A stretch of DNA of 51,098 nucleotides from an uncultured Ruminococcus sp. (GCA_900541505.1 UQKK01000026.1:1-51098), one strand, 5' to 3'. Positions 16,096 through 25,096 are shown, numbered from the stretch's first letter. The notes: generated from the sequence alone by a model not told the origin. Translations and numbers: made by a program.

Positions 16096-16804
16096 TCAAG
16101 CCTTTTTCGGCGGCTTTTGCCCCGGAGAGGGCTTTTTCTTTTGTATCAAAATCAGCAGGAACATAGACCCGGTCTGTCTGGCAGGCAATCTCATCGTCAT
16201 GGGTGATGATGATAACGGTACGCCCGCCTGCATGAAGAGCCTTTAAAATGTTCATAATCTCTTTAGTGGACTTGCTGTCCAAATTTCCGGTAGGTTCATC
16301 TGCCAGGATGATAGGAGGCTGCGCTGCGATGGCGCGCGCCACGGCGACTCTCTGCTGCTGTCCGCCCGAGAGCTCGTTGGGCTTATGCTTCATCCGTTTT
16401 TCCAGACCTACTTTTTTCAGCGCCCGCACAGCGATGGTGCGTCGTTTGTGTTTGGAAAGTCCCCGGTAAATGAGGGGAAGTTCCACATTTCCGATGGCGT
16501 CCAAATTGGCGACCAGGTTAAAGCCCTGAAAGATAAAGCCAATCTCTTTATTGCGTATTTCGGACAGGGCATTGTCGGACAGGCGGGAGATATCAGTCCC
16601 ATTCAGAAAATAACTTCCTGAGGTGGGGGTGTCCAGACATCCGAGCATATTCATCAATGTGGATTTCCCGGAGCCGGAATGTCCGATGATGGCGATGAAC
16701 TCTCCCTTTTCAATCTCCAGGCTGATACCGTCCAGTGCCCGTACTTCGTTTTCGCCGGGATTATAGACTTTATGCAGGTCCTGGACTTTTATGAGTGGTT
16801 CCAT
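16091..16804 (-). CDS. MacB/LolD-type ABC transporter ATP-binding protein, 237 aa, lacking a partner permease
   Basis: A complete nucleotide-binding domain: Walker A GHSGSGKST (about 41-49), Q-loop IFQGFNLV, signature LSGGQQQR, Walker B IILADEPTGNLDS and H-loop IITHD. The MacB/LolD subgroup normally works with an FtsX-like permease, usually the next gene. Here transcription runs into the terminator and the island border, so no permease is present within the window. It may have been lost when the island arrived, or may lie elsewhere. A GGAGGT site precedes ATG 16804, and a good promoter with an overlapping palindrome lies upstream. Confidence 0.85.
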   Translation of the reverse strand: MEPLIKVQDLHKVYNPGENEVRALDGISLEIEKGEFIAIIGHSGSGKSTLMNMLGCLDTPTSGSYFLNGTDISRLSDNALSEIRNKEIGFIFQGFNLVANLDAIGNVELPLIYRGLSKHKRRTIAVRALKKVGLEKRMKHKPNELSGGQQQRVAVARAIAAQPPIILADEPTGNLDSKSTKEIMNILKALHAGGRTVIIITHDDEIACQTDRVYVPADFDTKEKALSGAKAAEKGLK

Positions 16805-16837
16805 GCAAATACCTCCATAGGTATGAATGATGATAAA

Positions 16838-16884
16838 TTGTACTAACTAAGTAATACAATACACGTATACGGAAAAAAAGTCAA
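16838..16884 (-). promoter_or_regulatory. Promoter and candidate operator of the MacB-type ATPase gene
   Basis: On the minus strand, TTGACT (plus 16879-16884), a 17-nt spacer and TATTGT (plus 16856-16861) form a promoter. TTGTACTAACTAAGTAATAC continuing to AA (16838-16859) is an imperfect palindrome overlapping the -10 and start site. It has the look of operators bound by GntR/YtrA-type repressors. No such regulator is encoded in the window. Confidence 0.5.
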
Positions 16885-16991
16885 TACTGCTTATGGAAAA
16901 CTTTCTATCCGCATTGGTTTGTGTTAAGATAGAAAAATGGACAGCGCCGGTGTACGCCGGACTGCGAAATCAGAAAACAGGAGTAGGTAAG

Positions 16992-18713
16992 ATGAAATCA
17001 CTGCTTGTATATTTAAAAGACTATAAAAAGGAGACCATATTAGCCCCGCTCTTTAAGCTTCTGGAGGCTTCTTTTGAGCTGGTGGTGCCGCTTGTGATGG
17101 CGGCGGTCATCGATGTGGGGATAGAGAACCGGGACAAGCCCTATATTATTCAGATGTGCCTGGTACTCATCGCTTTGGGCGTTATCGGGCTGGTGTGTTC
17201 CATCACGGCACAGTATTTTTCGGCGAAGGCGGCTGCGGGCTTTGCGACAGGACTGCGGCATGAGCTGTTCTGGCACATTCAGAACTTTACATTCAGCAAG
17301 ATGGACACCATCGGCACGTCCACGCTGATTACACGGATGACAAGTGATGTCAATCAGGTGCAGTCCGGGGTGAACCTGGTCTTACGCCTTTTCCTGCGTT
17401 CGCCTTTCATCGTGTTTGGCGCGATGGTTATGGCATTTACCGTGGATGTGAAAGCAGCGCTGATTTTTGTGGTGACGATACCGCTTTTATCTGTGGTAGT
17501 GTTCGGAATTATGCTGATTACCATGCCGCTCTACCGGAAGGTACAGGCAAACCTGGATAAGGTGCTGCTGGTGACGAGAGAGAATCTGACCGGGGCAAGA
17601 GTCATCCGCGCCTTTAATAAAGAAGACAGTGAGAGAGAGAGATTTCTGGAGGGAAACCAGACGCTCACAGATGCGCAGAAATTTGTGGGCAGAATTTCCG
17701 GGCTTATGAATCCTCTCACTTATATTATAGTAAACGGTGCGATTGTCGTCCTCCTTTATACGGGGGCAGTGCGTGTGGATATGGGCGCTCTGACCCAGGG
17801 CGAGGTGGTTGCGCTGGTCAACTACATGTCCCAGATTCTTGTGGAGCTGGTGAAGCTGGCGAATTTGATTATCACAGTGACCAAGGCAATCGCGTGCGCG
17901 AACCGTATCGAGAAGGTGTTCAACGAAAAAAATGATATGGAGGAGGGCGACCATGAGTGGACACAGCGGGCGGAGTCTCCGATGGTGGAGTTTCAGGATG
18001 TCTCGCTTGTATATGAAGGGAACAGCGCCCCGTCTTTGAGCGGTATTTCGTTTCATGCAGGAAAGGGGGAGACGATTGGTGTCATCGGCGGTACAGGTTC
18101 CGGAAAATCTTCTCTTGTGAATCTGATTCCCCGGTTTTACGAGGCGGCGTCAGGACAAGTGCTGATAAACGGCGAGAATGTAAAAGGGTATTGCATCGAT
18201 AGTCTGCGAAAGAAGATTGGCGTGGTGCCCCAGAAGGCAGTGCTTTTTAAAGGGAGCATCGCGGAAAATATCCGCTGGGGAAAAGAGGACGCCAGTGTGG
18301 AGGAGATAGAAGAAGCGCTGAGGCTGGCACAGGCGATGGAGTTTGTGGAGAAAAAGGATGGGTATCTGGATTTCCAGATTGAGCAGAACGGAAGAAACCT
18401 CTCTGGAGGGCAGAAGCAGAGGATGACGATTGCCCGCGCTCTTGTGAGGAAGCCGGAGATATTGATATTGGACGACAGTGCATCTGCGCTTGATTTTGCC
18501 ACAGATGCGGCGCTTCGGGGCGCAATCCGGGGAATGAAAGAGAAGCCCACCGTGTTTATCGTGTCCCAGAGAGCGGCTTCCGTGCAGTACGCGGACCGGA
18601 TTATCGTACTGGATGACGGGGAGATGGCGGGGCTTGGCACCCATGAGGAATTACTGGAACACTGTCCGGCATACCGGGAAATTTATTATTCTCAGTTTAA
18701 GAAAGAAGCGTAA
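16992..18713 (+). CDS. ABC exporter half-transporter, subunit A of a heterodimer, 573 aa
   Basis: Start chosen at ATG 16992 (MKSLLVYLKDYKKETILAPL), behind GGAGTAGG; an upstream in-frame ATG at 16893 adds an unlikely tail. Six membrane helices cover about 15-300, then an ATPase domain. Walker A is GGTGSGKSS, the signature LSGGQKQR. Walker B is ILILDDSASALD, with Asp where the catalytic Glu is expected, and the H-loop is IVSQRAAS, with Gln for His. These changes mark the degenerate site of heterodimeric exporters (LmrCD/YheIH-like). It lies 14 bp before the partner gene. Substrate unknown; drug or lipid export is likely. Confidence 0.88.
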   Translation: MKSLLVYLKDYKKETILAPLFKLLEASFELVVPLVMAAVIDVGIENRDKPYIIQMCLVLIALGVIGLVCSITAQYFSAKAAAGFATGLRHELFWHIQNFTFSKMDTIGTSTLITRMTSDVNQVQSGVNLVLRLFLRSPFIVFGAMVMAFTVDVKAALIFVVTIPLLSVVVFGIMLITMPLYRKVQANLDKVLLVTRENLTGARVIRAFNKEDSERERFLEGNQTLTDAQKFVGRISGLMNPLTYIIVNGAIVVLLYTGAVRVDMGALTQGEVVALVNYMSQILVELVKLANLIITVTKAIACANRIEKVFNEKNDMEEGDHEWTQRAESPMVEFQDVSLVYEGNSAPSLSGISFHAGKGETIGVIGGTGSGKSSLVNLIPRFYEAASGQVLINGENVKGYCIDSLRKKIGVVPQKAVLFKGSIAENIRWGKEDASVEEIEEALRLAQAMEFVEKKDGYLDFQIEQNGRNLSGGQKQRMTIARALVRKPEILILDDSASALDFATDAALRGAIRGMKEKPTVFIVSQRAASVQYADRIIVLDDGEMAGLGTHEELLEHCPAYREIYYSQFKKEA

Positions 18714-18727
18714 GGAGGTGCGGGAAG

Positions 18728-20494
18728 ATGGAGAATAAGAAAGAAAAACAGAGCGAAATCCTCAAAAAAGTATTCCGGCGCCTGGGAAGATACCGGATTT
18801 TCCTGGTGTTTTCCATCCTGCTGGCGGCAGTGTCCGTGGCGCTTACGCTCTATGTGCCGAAGCTGATAGGATATGCGGTGGATGATATTGTAGGGAAAGG
18901 ACAGGTCGAGTTTGCGGGTGTATTTAAGATTATGTCAACGATTGCGGTGTGTACGCTGATTACAGCGCTGGCGCAGTGGCTGATGAATATCTGCAACAAT
19001 AAGATGACATACCAGGTGGTGCGGGATATCCGCAACGAGGCGTTTCAGAAGATAGAAATCCTGCCTTTGAAATATATCGACGGGCACCCCCACGGGGAGG
19101 TGGTGAGCCGGGTGATTGCGGACGTGGACCAGTTCGCGGATGGGCTTTTGATGGGCTTTACCCAGCTGTTTACCGGTGTGGCGACCATCCTGGGGACTTT
19201 TGGGTTTATGCTGTCTGTAAATGTGAAAATTACTTTTGTGGTGGTGCTCATCACTCCGGTATCGTTCTTTGTGGCGAATTTTATCGCAAAACATACCTTT
19301 GCCATGTTCAAGCTGCAGTCCGAGACAAGAGGAGAGCAGACGGCACTGATAGATGAAATGATAGGCAATCAGAAGGTGGTGCAGACATTCGGGAAAAAAG
19401 AGGATGTCACGGAGCGCTTTGACGAGATTAACGGACGGCTTCAGACGGCTTCCCTGCGCGCTACCTTTTTCTCGTCCATTACAAACCCGGCGACACGTTT
19501 TGTAAACAGCCTTGTGTACACAGGCGTGGGCATCACGGGAGCGTTTTCTGTGGTGAATGGGACGCTCAGCGTGGGGCAGCTCACCAGCTTTTTAAGCTAC
19601 GCGAACCAGTACACAAAGCCGTTCAACGAGATTTCCGGGGTGATAACGGAGTTACAGAACGCAATCGCCTGCGCCCAGCGCATCTTTGAACTTATCGAGG
19701 AGGCGCCGGAGATACCGGATTCAAAAGAAGCGGAAGTGCTTAAGGATATCCGGGGGAATGTGGCGGCGGAGCATGTCTCTTTCACTTATGTGCCGGAGCA
19801 GAAGCTGATTGAGGACTTCAACCTCAAGGTAAGTCCCGGACAGAAGATTGCCGTGGTAGGACCCACAGGATGCGGGAAGACTACGCTCATCAATCTGCTT
19901 ATGCGCTTCTACGATGTAAATGACGGGCGGATTATGGTGGAAGGGCGTGATATCCGCGAGGTGACGAGAAAGAGCCTGCGAGCCGGTTACGGCATGGTAC
20001 TGCAGGATACGTGGCTGAAGACCGGGACCATCCGGGAGAACATCACGATGGGAAGACCGGATGCAACGGAAGAGGAGATGATAGAGGCGGCGAAAGCCTC
20101 CCATATCCACAGCTTTATCCGCCGTCTGCCGAAGGGATATGACACCTGGATTACAGAGGATGGGGGCAGTCTTTCCCAGGGGCAGAAGCAGCTTCTGTGC
20201 ATCGCCAGGGTGATGCTTCTGCGTCCGCCTATGCTGATTCTGGATGAGGCGACCTCTTCCATCGACACGAGGACGGAATTAAAGATTCAGGAAGCGTTTT
20301 CCAGGCTGATGGAGGGCAGGACCACCTTTATTGTGGCGCACCGCCTCTCCACCATCCGGGAAGCAGATGTGATTTTAGTGATGAAGGATGGGAAAATCAT
20401 CGAGCAGGGCAATCATGAGAGCCTCTTGAAGACAGGCGGTTTCTATAAACACCTCTACGAGAGCCAGTTTGTGCCCGGCAATGCGGTTTCCTGA
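18728..20494 (+). CDS. ABC exporter half-transporter, subunit B of a heterodimer, 588 aa
   Basis: Membrane domain about 20-310 (IFLVFSILLAAVSVALTLYV first helix), ATPase domain about 340-588. Walker A is GPTGCGKTT, Walker B is LILDEATSSID with the catalytic Glu, the signature appears as LSQGQKQL, and the H-loop is IVAHRLST. The intact catalytic Glu and His complement the degenerate site of subunit A. GGAGGT precedes ATG 18728. The 3' end overlaps the convergent superoxide dismutase gene by 40 bp. No regulator gene is adjacent, unlike the second exporter pair at 47350. Confidence 0.9.
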   Translation: MENKKEKQSEILKKVFRRLGRYRIFLVFSILLAAVSVALTLYVPKLIGYAVDDIVGKGQVEFAGVFKIMSTIAVCTLITALAQWLMNICNNKMTYQVVRDIRNEAFQKIEILPLKYIDGHPHGEVVSRVIADVDQFADGLLMGFTQLFTGVATILGTFGFMLSVNVKITFVVVLITPVSFFVANFIAKHTFAMFKLQSETRGEQTALIDEMIGNQKVVQTFGKKEDVTERFDEINGRLQTASLRATFFSSITNPATRFVNSLVYTGVGITGAFSVVNGTLSVGQLTSFLSYANQYTKPFNEISGVITELQNAIACAQRIFELIEEAPEIPDSKEAEVLKDIRGNVAAEHVSFTYVPEQKLIEDFNLKVSPGQKIAVVGPTGCGKTTLINLLMRFYDVNDGRIMVEGRDIREVTRKSLRAGYGMVLQDTWLKTGTIRENITMGRPDATEEEMIEAAKASHIHSFIRRLPKGYDTWITEDGGSLSQGQKQLLCIARVMLLRPPMLILDEATSSIDTRTELKIQEAFSRLMEGRTTFIVAHRLSTIREADVILVMKDGKIIEQGNHESLLKTGGFYKHLYESQFVPGNAVS

Positions 20495-21138
20495 CAGAAA
20501 CGGCGCTCGGCGATTTCCCAGTTGATGACCTGGAACCAGTCATCGATGTAGGCGGCGCGTACATTGTAATGTTTCAGATAATAGCTGTGTTCCCAGACGT
20601 CGATATTCAATATTGGCGTCATCCTGTTTAAGGGCGGTGTATCCTGGTTTGCCGTGGTTACGATTTTTAAAACACCTCTTTCGAGGACGAGCCAGGCGTA
20701 GCCGGAACCGAACACAGAAAGAGCAGCCTCCTTAAACTGGTACTGAAAATTTTCACGTGTTATAAACTGTCTGGACAGGGCTAATAAGAGCCGGGACGCC
20801 TCCGCAGGTGTGCCCGGTCTTTTCATGCCGTTAGAGATTTCTGTGTCCATTCTGCCTGCCATACCGTCAAAATAAAACCGATGGTTGTACACGCCGCCCG
20901 CGTTGTTGCGCACAGGTGCCTGAAGCGGGCAGGGAAGGCGCCTCCATATACAGAGCAGCTCTTCTAAAGAATATTTCTGGAGAGAGGGATGTTCCTCCAG
21001 CACGTTGTTCAGATTGTCGATGTAGGTCTGCAGATGCCGGTCATGATGAAGATGCATCGTCTTCTCATCAATAAAAGGCTCCAGAGCATCATATGGATAG
21101 GGCAGAGGGGTGTTGACGAAGGGATAATAAGAGTTCAT
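20455..21138 (-). CDS. sodA: Fe/Mn superoxide dismutase, 227 aa
   Basis: Fe/Mn SOD features in order: the N-terminal MHLHHDRHLQTYIDNLN metal helix (first His ligand and gateway His/Tyr), NNAGGVYNHRFYF (second His), LKIVTTANQDTPP, and DVWEHSYYLKHYNVRAAYID with the Asp and His ligands of the WEHxYY signature. The length is slightly above the usual 195-210 residues because of a loop around 60-75 (LLCIWRRLPCPLQAPVRN). It converts superoxide to peroxide in the cytosol, a useful defence for an anaerobe meeting air. Its last 40 bp overlap the ABC exporter gene tail-to-tail. Metal type cannot be read safely from sequence. Confidence 0.9.
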   Translation of the reverse strand: MNSYYPFVNTPLPYPYDALEPFIDEKTMHLHHDRHLQTYIDNLNNVLEEHPSLQKYSLEELLCIWRRLPCPLQAPVRNNAGGVYNHRFYFDGMAGRMDTEISNGMKRPGTPAEASRLLLALSRQFITRENFQYQFKEAALSVFGSGYAWLVLERGVLKIVTTANQDTPPLNRMTPILNIDVWEHSYYLKHYNVRAAYIDDWFQVINWEIAERRFCQETALPGTNWLS

Positions 21139-21294
21139 TTGCTTTCCTCATGGGGATAAAATTGTGCGGGAAATGTAAAGACAGAGAAAGGACAGCGAGT
21201 TTCCTTATGCTTTCCCGGCAGAGTTTCCATCCCATTTAACGGGACTTTTTATCAGTGTATGCCGGGACAGAAAAAAGGTTCGCTGCCCCTCTTT

Positions 21295-21690
21295 TTATTT
21301 CGCCTTGTTTTCCTGCTGTTTTAAGATTGCCTCCCGCTCTTCTTTGATTTCCCGAAAGCACTGCATCGCGTTCCAGGTCTGGTTGGTGGGAGTTAAGATT
21401 GCCTTGTAGGGGAAAGGTCCTGCGCCGGATTTCCTCAGCGCGGCAAGTGCCTGATTGAGCCGGGCGTCTGTGAAGAAAGCAAAGACGAACAGCGTATCGT
21501 TAAGCTCTTCTCCCTCGTAGGATTCTGAAAGCTTCGGGATATCTTTTATTCCGGCGAGCGCGCCGAGAGGCTGGTTGTAGTCTTCCTTTGCCACGCGGCG
21601 CAGGCGCACATGGAGGGGAAATAATGCCATCTCAATCTTTAAAAGTGTGTCTTTATCCGGCACATGAAAAAGTAATATGGTTTCTTTCAT
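21295..21690 (-). CDS. DUF3783-family protein, 131 aa
   Basis: Start chosen at ATG 21690 (MKETILLFHVPDKDTLLKIE), preceded by a ribosome site (AAGGAGA); the upstream extension in frame is not protein-like. The sequence has a ferredoxin-like alternation and ends in FPYKAILTPTNQTWNAMQCF followed by a charged Lys/Glu tail. The KAILTPTNxxW segment is what I associate with DUF3783 proteins of Clostridia. No catalytic residues known. It is followed, after 156 bp, by the superoxide dismutase gene on the same strand, but the spacing does not argue for a tight operon. Confidence 0.6.
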   Translation of the reverse strand: MKETILLFHVPDKDTLLKIEMALFPLHVRLRRVAKEDYNQPLGALAGIKDIPKLSESYEGEELNDTLFVFAFFTDARLNQALAALRKSGAGPFPYKAILTPTNQTWNAMQCFREIKEEREAILKQQENKAK

Positions 21691-21806
21691 AGCAGATTCT
21701 CCTTGTATTATAAGTTTCCCGGCGCAAATATTCGGCGGACGGAATACTCTTATTGTAGACGATTTGCATGAAAAAGGAAAGGGGAGAGAAGCCATTAAAA
21801 AAGTGA

Positions 21807-21835
21807 TTGACAAAAGGAGAGGGAAAGAATACAAT
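21807..21835 (+). promoter_or_regulatory. Promoter of the natAB-type operon
   Basis: A consensus TTGACA (21807-21812), 17-nt spacer and TACAAT (21830-21835). Directly downstream ATTGTGCTAAGACAAT (21834-21849) is an imperfect ATTGT/ACAAT palindrome at the expected start of transcription, a possible operator. The transcript has a leader of about 60 nt before the ATPase gene. Confidence 0.65.
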
Positions 21836-21900
21836 TGTGCTAAGACAATAATACAATCACACAGTGCATGGAAACATTGCATATAAGGGAGGGCAGCAAG

Positions 21901-22683
21901 ATGATCAAGATGATTGAGATAAAGAATCTGACAAAGATTTACCGGCTGAATAAAAAGCAAATGAAGGAATCCAGGACCAAAAATCCTATAAAGACGGCAG
22001 TGGATGACTTAAGCCTCACCGCCAGACCCGGTGAGATTTACGGACTGCTGGGACCAAACGGCGCGGGGAAGACCACGACGCTGCGCTGTATTTCTACTAT
22101 TATTAAGCCCACGAAAGGGGAAATCTTCGTATCCGGTCACGAAGTACAGCGCGAGCCGGAGAAGGTACGGGAGGAGATTGGATTCCTCACGGGGGATATC
22201 AAACTGGACCCGCAGTTTTCCGTGGATTATCTGTTTGATTTTTTTGGCAGGCTCCATAAGGTTCCGCAGGAAAAACTGCGGGCGAGAAAAGAGGAGCTGT
22301 TTACTTACTTTGGTATCAAGGAGTTTTCCCAGAAAAAGATTAAGGAGCTCTCCACAGGTATGGCGCAGAAGGCTGCTATCGCGGTGTGCCTTGTACACGA
22401 CCCGGATATCGTGATTTTCGACGAGCCCACAAACGGGCTGGATATCGTGACAGCCAGGAGTGTGACAGATTACCTGAAGAAATTGAGAGACGAAGGGAAA
22501 CTGATTATTATATCTACACATATCATGTCAGAGGCGGAGAAGCTCTGTGACAGGATTGGTGTGATTATCGACGGGCGCAAAGCAGCGGAGGGCAGCCTGG
22601 AAGAAATTCTGCATGAGGCAGATGCGGAGGATTTGGAAGATGCATTTTTCGCGCTTTACAGAGCGCAGAAGGAGGAAAGATAG
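21901..22683 (+). CDS. natA: NatA-like ABC-2 exporter ATPase, 260 aa
   Basis: Start taken at ATG 21901, behind AGGGAGGG. Walker A is GPNGAGKTT (about 55-63), signature LSTGMAQKAAIAVCL (the Met-Ala-Gln variant seen in Na+/drug ABC-2 exporters), Walker B VIFDEPTNGLD, H-loop ISTHIMSEAEKLCDR. The short insert after the first strand (LNKKQMKESRTKNPIKTA) is typical of NatA proteins, and the LTGDIKLDPQFSV stretch is too. The next gene, a large ABC-2 permease, begins immediately at the stop. Role by family: export of Na+ or an antimicrobial compound. Confidence 0.85.
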   Translation: MIKMIEIKNLTKIYRLNKKQMKESRTKNPIKTAVDDLSLTARPGEIYGLLGPNGAGKTTTLRCISTIIKPTKGEIFVSGHEVQREPEKVREEIGFLTGDIKLDPQFSVDYLFDFFGRLHKVPQEKLRARKEELFTYFGIKEFSQKKIKELSTGMAQKAAIAVCLVHDPDIVIFDEPTNGLDIVTARSVTDYLKKLRDEGKLIIISTHIMSEAEKLCDRIGVIIDGRKAAEGSLEEILHEADAEDLEDAFFALYRAQKEER

Positions 22684-23949
22684 ATGGAAGGAATCAGACA
22701 GATTTGCGGAAAAGAACTTTCCAGAGTATTTAAGGACGGGAAAATGCTGGTTTCTGTGTTTATTTTTCCGGTGGCTATTATGATTGTCGTTATGAGCCTT
22801 GTGAGTAATTTGAGCACCAGGGCGCAGGAGGATGTGGAGAAGCACAGTTCCGTTGTGTATATCCAGAATCTGCCTCAGGGATTTGAGGATTTTCTTTTGA
22901 CGGCAAATGAATCCTGCCAGATTTATACAGAGGACAATGTGGGGGAGATACTGGGAGGAGAGCTGGCAAAGGATGCCTCCCTGAATGAGAGCCAGATAAG
23001 AGAGGGCGCGGAAACTGCTATCAAGGAGGGTAACCTCGATTTAATGATTGAGTTCCCGGAGTCGTTTACGGAGGATATCAGTACCTATCAGACGGGAGAT
23101 GAGATACCGCAGGTCAAGACTTACTATAATCCTTCCGAGGAGTATTCAAGTGCAGCGTTTGAGTCTATATCTACCGGCATTTTAGAGGCTTACCGTCAGC
23201 AGCTCCTCTCCCAGAGGGTGGACGATATGGCAGAACTGACCGTCTTTACTGTCAATTCTGATAACCCGGATATGGTGATACAGGATGAGGAAAAGGCGGG
23301 CGGCAAAGTGCTCGGCACAATGCTCCCCTATTTTGTGACGATTCTTCTGTTCGCAGGGGCGATGGGAATCGGTACAGATATGATAGCAGGAGAGAAGGAA
23401 CGCGGCACATTGGCGAGCCTTTTGGTCTCTCCGGTGCGCAGAAGCTCCATCGTGCTCGGCAAGGTGTTTGCACTGATGATTATTTCCGGGGTATCCTCGG
23501 TCATTTACGTGGCAGCTATGGTTGCCTTCATGCCTCAGATGATGGGTGGGCTTTCCAGTGAGGAACTGGGTGTGGACTTGAGCCTGAACCCGAAGCAGAT
23601 TGTCATGCTTGCGGTTCTGCTCATAGCGATTGCTTTTCTTTATTCGGCGATTATCGCGCTGGTATCTGTCTTTGCCAAGACCATCAAGGAGGCAAACTCC
23701 TATGTGATGCCGGTGTATATGGTAATCCTAATCTTAGGCATCACCACGATGTTTATAACTGACGCGCCTAAGGAATGGTTTTATGCTATCCCCATCTATA
23801 ACATCTCCTTGGCACTGCAGGGGATTTTGACCCAGGAAGTGACCATGATGGAGTACGGCATGACATTGGGTATCACACTTCTTGCGGGAGGTATCCTTAT
23901 CGCAGTGATTGCGAAAGCATTTGAGAGTGAAAAAGTCATGGCAATGTAA
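22684..23949 (+). CDS. natB: NatB-like ABC-2 permease, 421 aa
   Basis: An N-terminal membrane anchor (GKMLVSVFIFPVAIMIVVMS) precedes a large extracytoplasmic domain of about 150 residues. A C-terminal bundle of five or six helices starts at LPYFVTILLFAGAMGIGTDM. The motif AGEKERGTLASLLVSPVRRS right after the first of these helices is the hallmark of ABC-2/NatB permeases. The gene starts directly after the NatA stop and ends at 23949 with VMAM. The pair should form one exporter in the plasma membrane. Confidence 0.85.
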   Translation: MEGIRQICGKELSRVFKDGKMLVSVFIFPVAIMIVVMSLVSNLSTRAQEDVEKHSSVVYIQNLPQGFEDFLLTANESCQIYTEDNVGEILGGELAKDASLNESQIREGAETAIKEGNLDLMIEFPESFTEDISTYQTGDEIPQVKTYYNPSEEYSSAAFESISTGILEAYRQQLLSQRVDDMAELTVFTVNSDNPDMVIQDEEKAGGKVLGTMLPYFVTILLFAGAMGIGTDMIAGEKERGTLASLLVSPVRRSSIVLGKVFALMIISGVSSVIYVAAMVAFMPQMMGGLSSEELGVDLSLNPKQIVMLAVLLIAIAFLYSAIIALVSVFAKTIKEANSYVMPVYMVILILGITTMFITDAPKEWFYAIPIYNISLALQGILTQEVTMMEYGMTLGITLLAGGILIAVIAKAFESEKVMAM

Positions 23950-24098
23950 ATAGATGATGTTGTGTCAATAGGACAGGGGCGGATGAAACGCAGGCTGAAT
24001 CGTCTGCCTGCCCCTGCGCTGACGTCATAGAGAACTTTTTTTATCGGTCCTGCATACAATGACAGTGAGAAACTGTTTGATGTGTGGGGCCGGTTTTA

Positions 24099-24353
24099 AT
24101 GAGAATCTGTGAACTGAGGGAAAAAGAAGTCATCAATATCTGTAACTGTAAAAGACTGGGCTGTGTAGTGGATATCGAGATGAATATCTGCGATGGCTGC
24201 GTGGAAGCAATCATCATACCCGGACCGGGGAGAATCTGCGGATTTTTGGGCACAGACTGTGAATACGTGATTCCCTTTGCCTGTATTAAAAAAATCGGAC
24301 CGGATATCATACTGGTGGAGATACAGGAAGAAAAATTCTTACAGAAGTTTTAG
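24099..24353 (+). CDS. ylmC: YlmC/YmxH-family PRC-barrel sporulation-associated protein, 84 aa
   Basis: Start chosen at ATG 24099 (MRICELREKEVINICNCKRL), matching the usual M(K/R)ISELxxKxVIN opening of YlmC/YmxH. The body (GCVVDIEMNICDGCVEAIII PGPG, then IGPDIILVEI) is a small PRC-barrel. The protein is unusually Cys-rich for the family (7 Cys). YlmC/YmxH genes occur in spore-forming Firmicutes; their molecular role is unclear. Convergent to nrdR, with a shared terminator between. Confidence 0.8.
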   Translation: MRICELREKEVINICNCKRLGCVVDIEMNICDGCVEAIIIPGPGRICGFLGTDCEYVIPFACIKKIGPDIILVEIQEEKFLQKF

Positions 24354-24380
24354 AGAGATAAATCATGCTGGGCATAAAAA

Positions 24381-24410
24381 ATCCCCCGGAAGTTCCGGGG
24401 GATAAATTTT
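24381..24410. terminator. Bidirectional terminator between ylmC and nrdR
   Basis: ATCCCCCGGAA and TTCCGGGGGAT form a GC-rich 11-bp hairpin (24381-24403). AAATTTT follows on the plus strand, and a run of A (24376-24381) gives a T-tract on the minus strand, so it can end both converging genes. Confidence 0.85.
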
Positions 24411-24436
24411 AAGGAATCGACTGTGAATACGAACCT

Positions 24437-24886
24437 TTACTGGAGGAATTTCTTCAGTTCATCCATAAAGGTATTGACATCTTTGAACTCCCGGTAGACG
24501 GAGGCAAATCGTACATATGCCACAGGGTCTAATTCCTTCAGCTTGTCCATGACAATCTCGCCAATCTGGCTGCTGGGGATTTCCTTTTCTTCCCGGTTGA
24601 AGATTTCCAGTTCTACCGCATCGATGGTCTTCTGAATTTCGCTTGCCGGAACCGGGCGTTTATAGCAGGCGCTCAAAATGCCGTGCTCAATCTTGGAGCG
24701 GTCGTACTGCTCCCGGTTGTTATCCTTCTTTATGACGATGAGGGGAATCGTCTCCACCTTCTCATAAGTAGTGAAACGCTTGCCGCATTCGTCACAGGAA
24801 CGTCTTCTGCGGATGGAACTCTTGTCCTCCGCGGGTCTGGAATCAATGACTCTTGTATCGGGATGGCCACAGTATGGACACTTCAT
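24437..24886 (-). CDS. nrdR: NrdR ribonucleotide reductase repressor, 149 aa
   Basis: An N-terminal zinc ribbon (MKCPYCGHPDTRVIDSRPAE, then RRRRSCDECGKRFTTYE) is followed by an ATP-cone domain (about 49-139: PLIVIKKDNNREQYDRSKIE ... VRFASVYREF). The length is the family norm. NrdR senses ATP/dATP and represses ribonucleotide reductase genes through NrdR boxes; no such genes are in this window. Start at ATG 24886. Confidence 0.95.
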   Translation of the reverse strand: MKCPYCGHPDTRVIDSRPAEDKSSIRRRRSCDECGKRFTTYEKVETIPLIVIKKDNNREQYDRSKIEHGILSACYKRPVPASEIQKTIDAVELEIFNREEKEIPSSQIGEIVMDKLKELDPVAYVRFASVYREFKDVNTFMDELKKFLQ

Positions 24887-24905
24887 TTTAGGACCTGCCT
24901 TTCTT

Positions 24906-25091
24906 TTTAAATCTGCTCACCCTAAAGTCGATGAGACCATATACTGGAAACAGCTTTAGGTCGCGCAGAACATCAATCAGTTGAAATACCGCGCCAAGAC
25001 TCGCGAGCAAGTCTTGAACTACGTCTACAGTATACACAATCCGGCACGGTTTTGCAAAGAAAAAGTGAGGTTAATCCGTAAAATGCCGTAA
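24906..25091 (+). other. Possible decayed coding remnant upstream of the ABC importer
   Basis: One frame reads KSAHPKVDETIYWKQL, then a TAG at 24957-24959, then 43 open codons (AQNINQLKYRAKTREQVLNY, VYSIHNPARFCKEKVRLIRK) to TAA 25089-25091. The composition is protein-like but there is no start or ribosome site. I do not recognise the family; a mobilisation- or phage-type protein is conceivable. Otherwise this 286-bp gap holds only the promoter at 25097-25125. Confidence 0.25.
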
Positions 25092-25096
25092 AATAC

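Noticed and set aside
15903..16166. 87-aa plus-strand open frame at the island edge
   Set aside because: It crosses the terminator hairpin and runs antisense into the ABC ATPase; no ribosome site.
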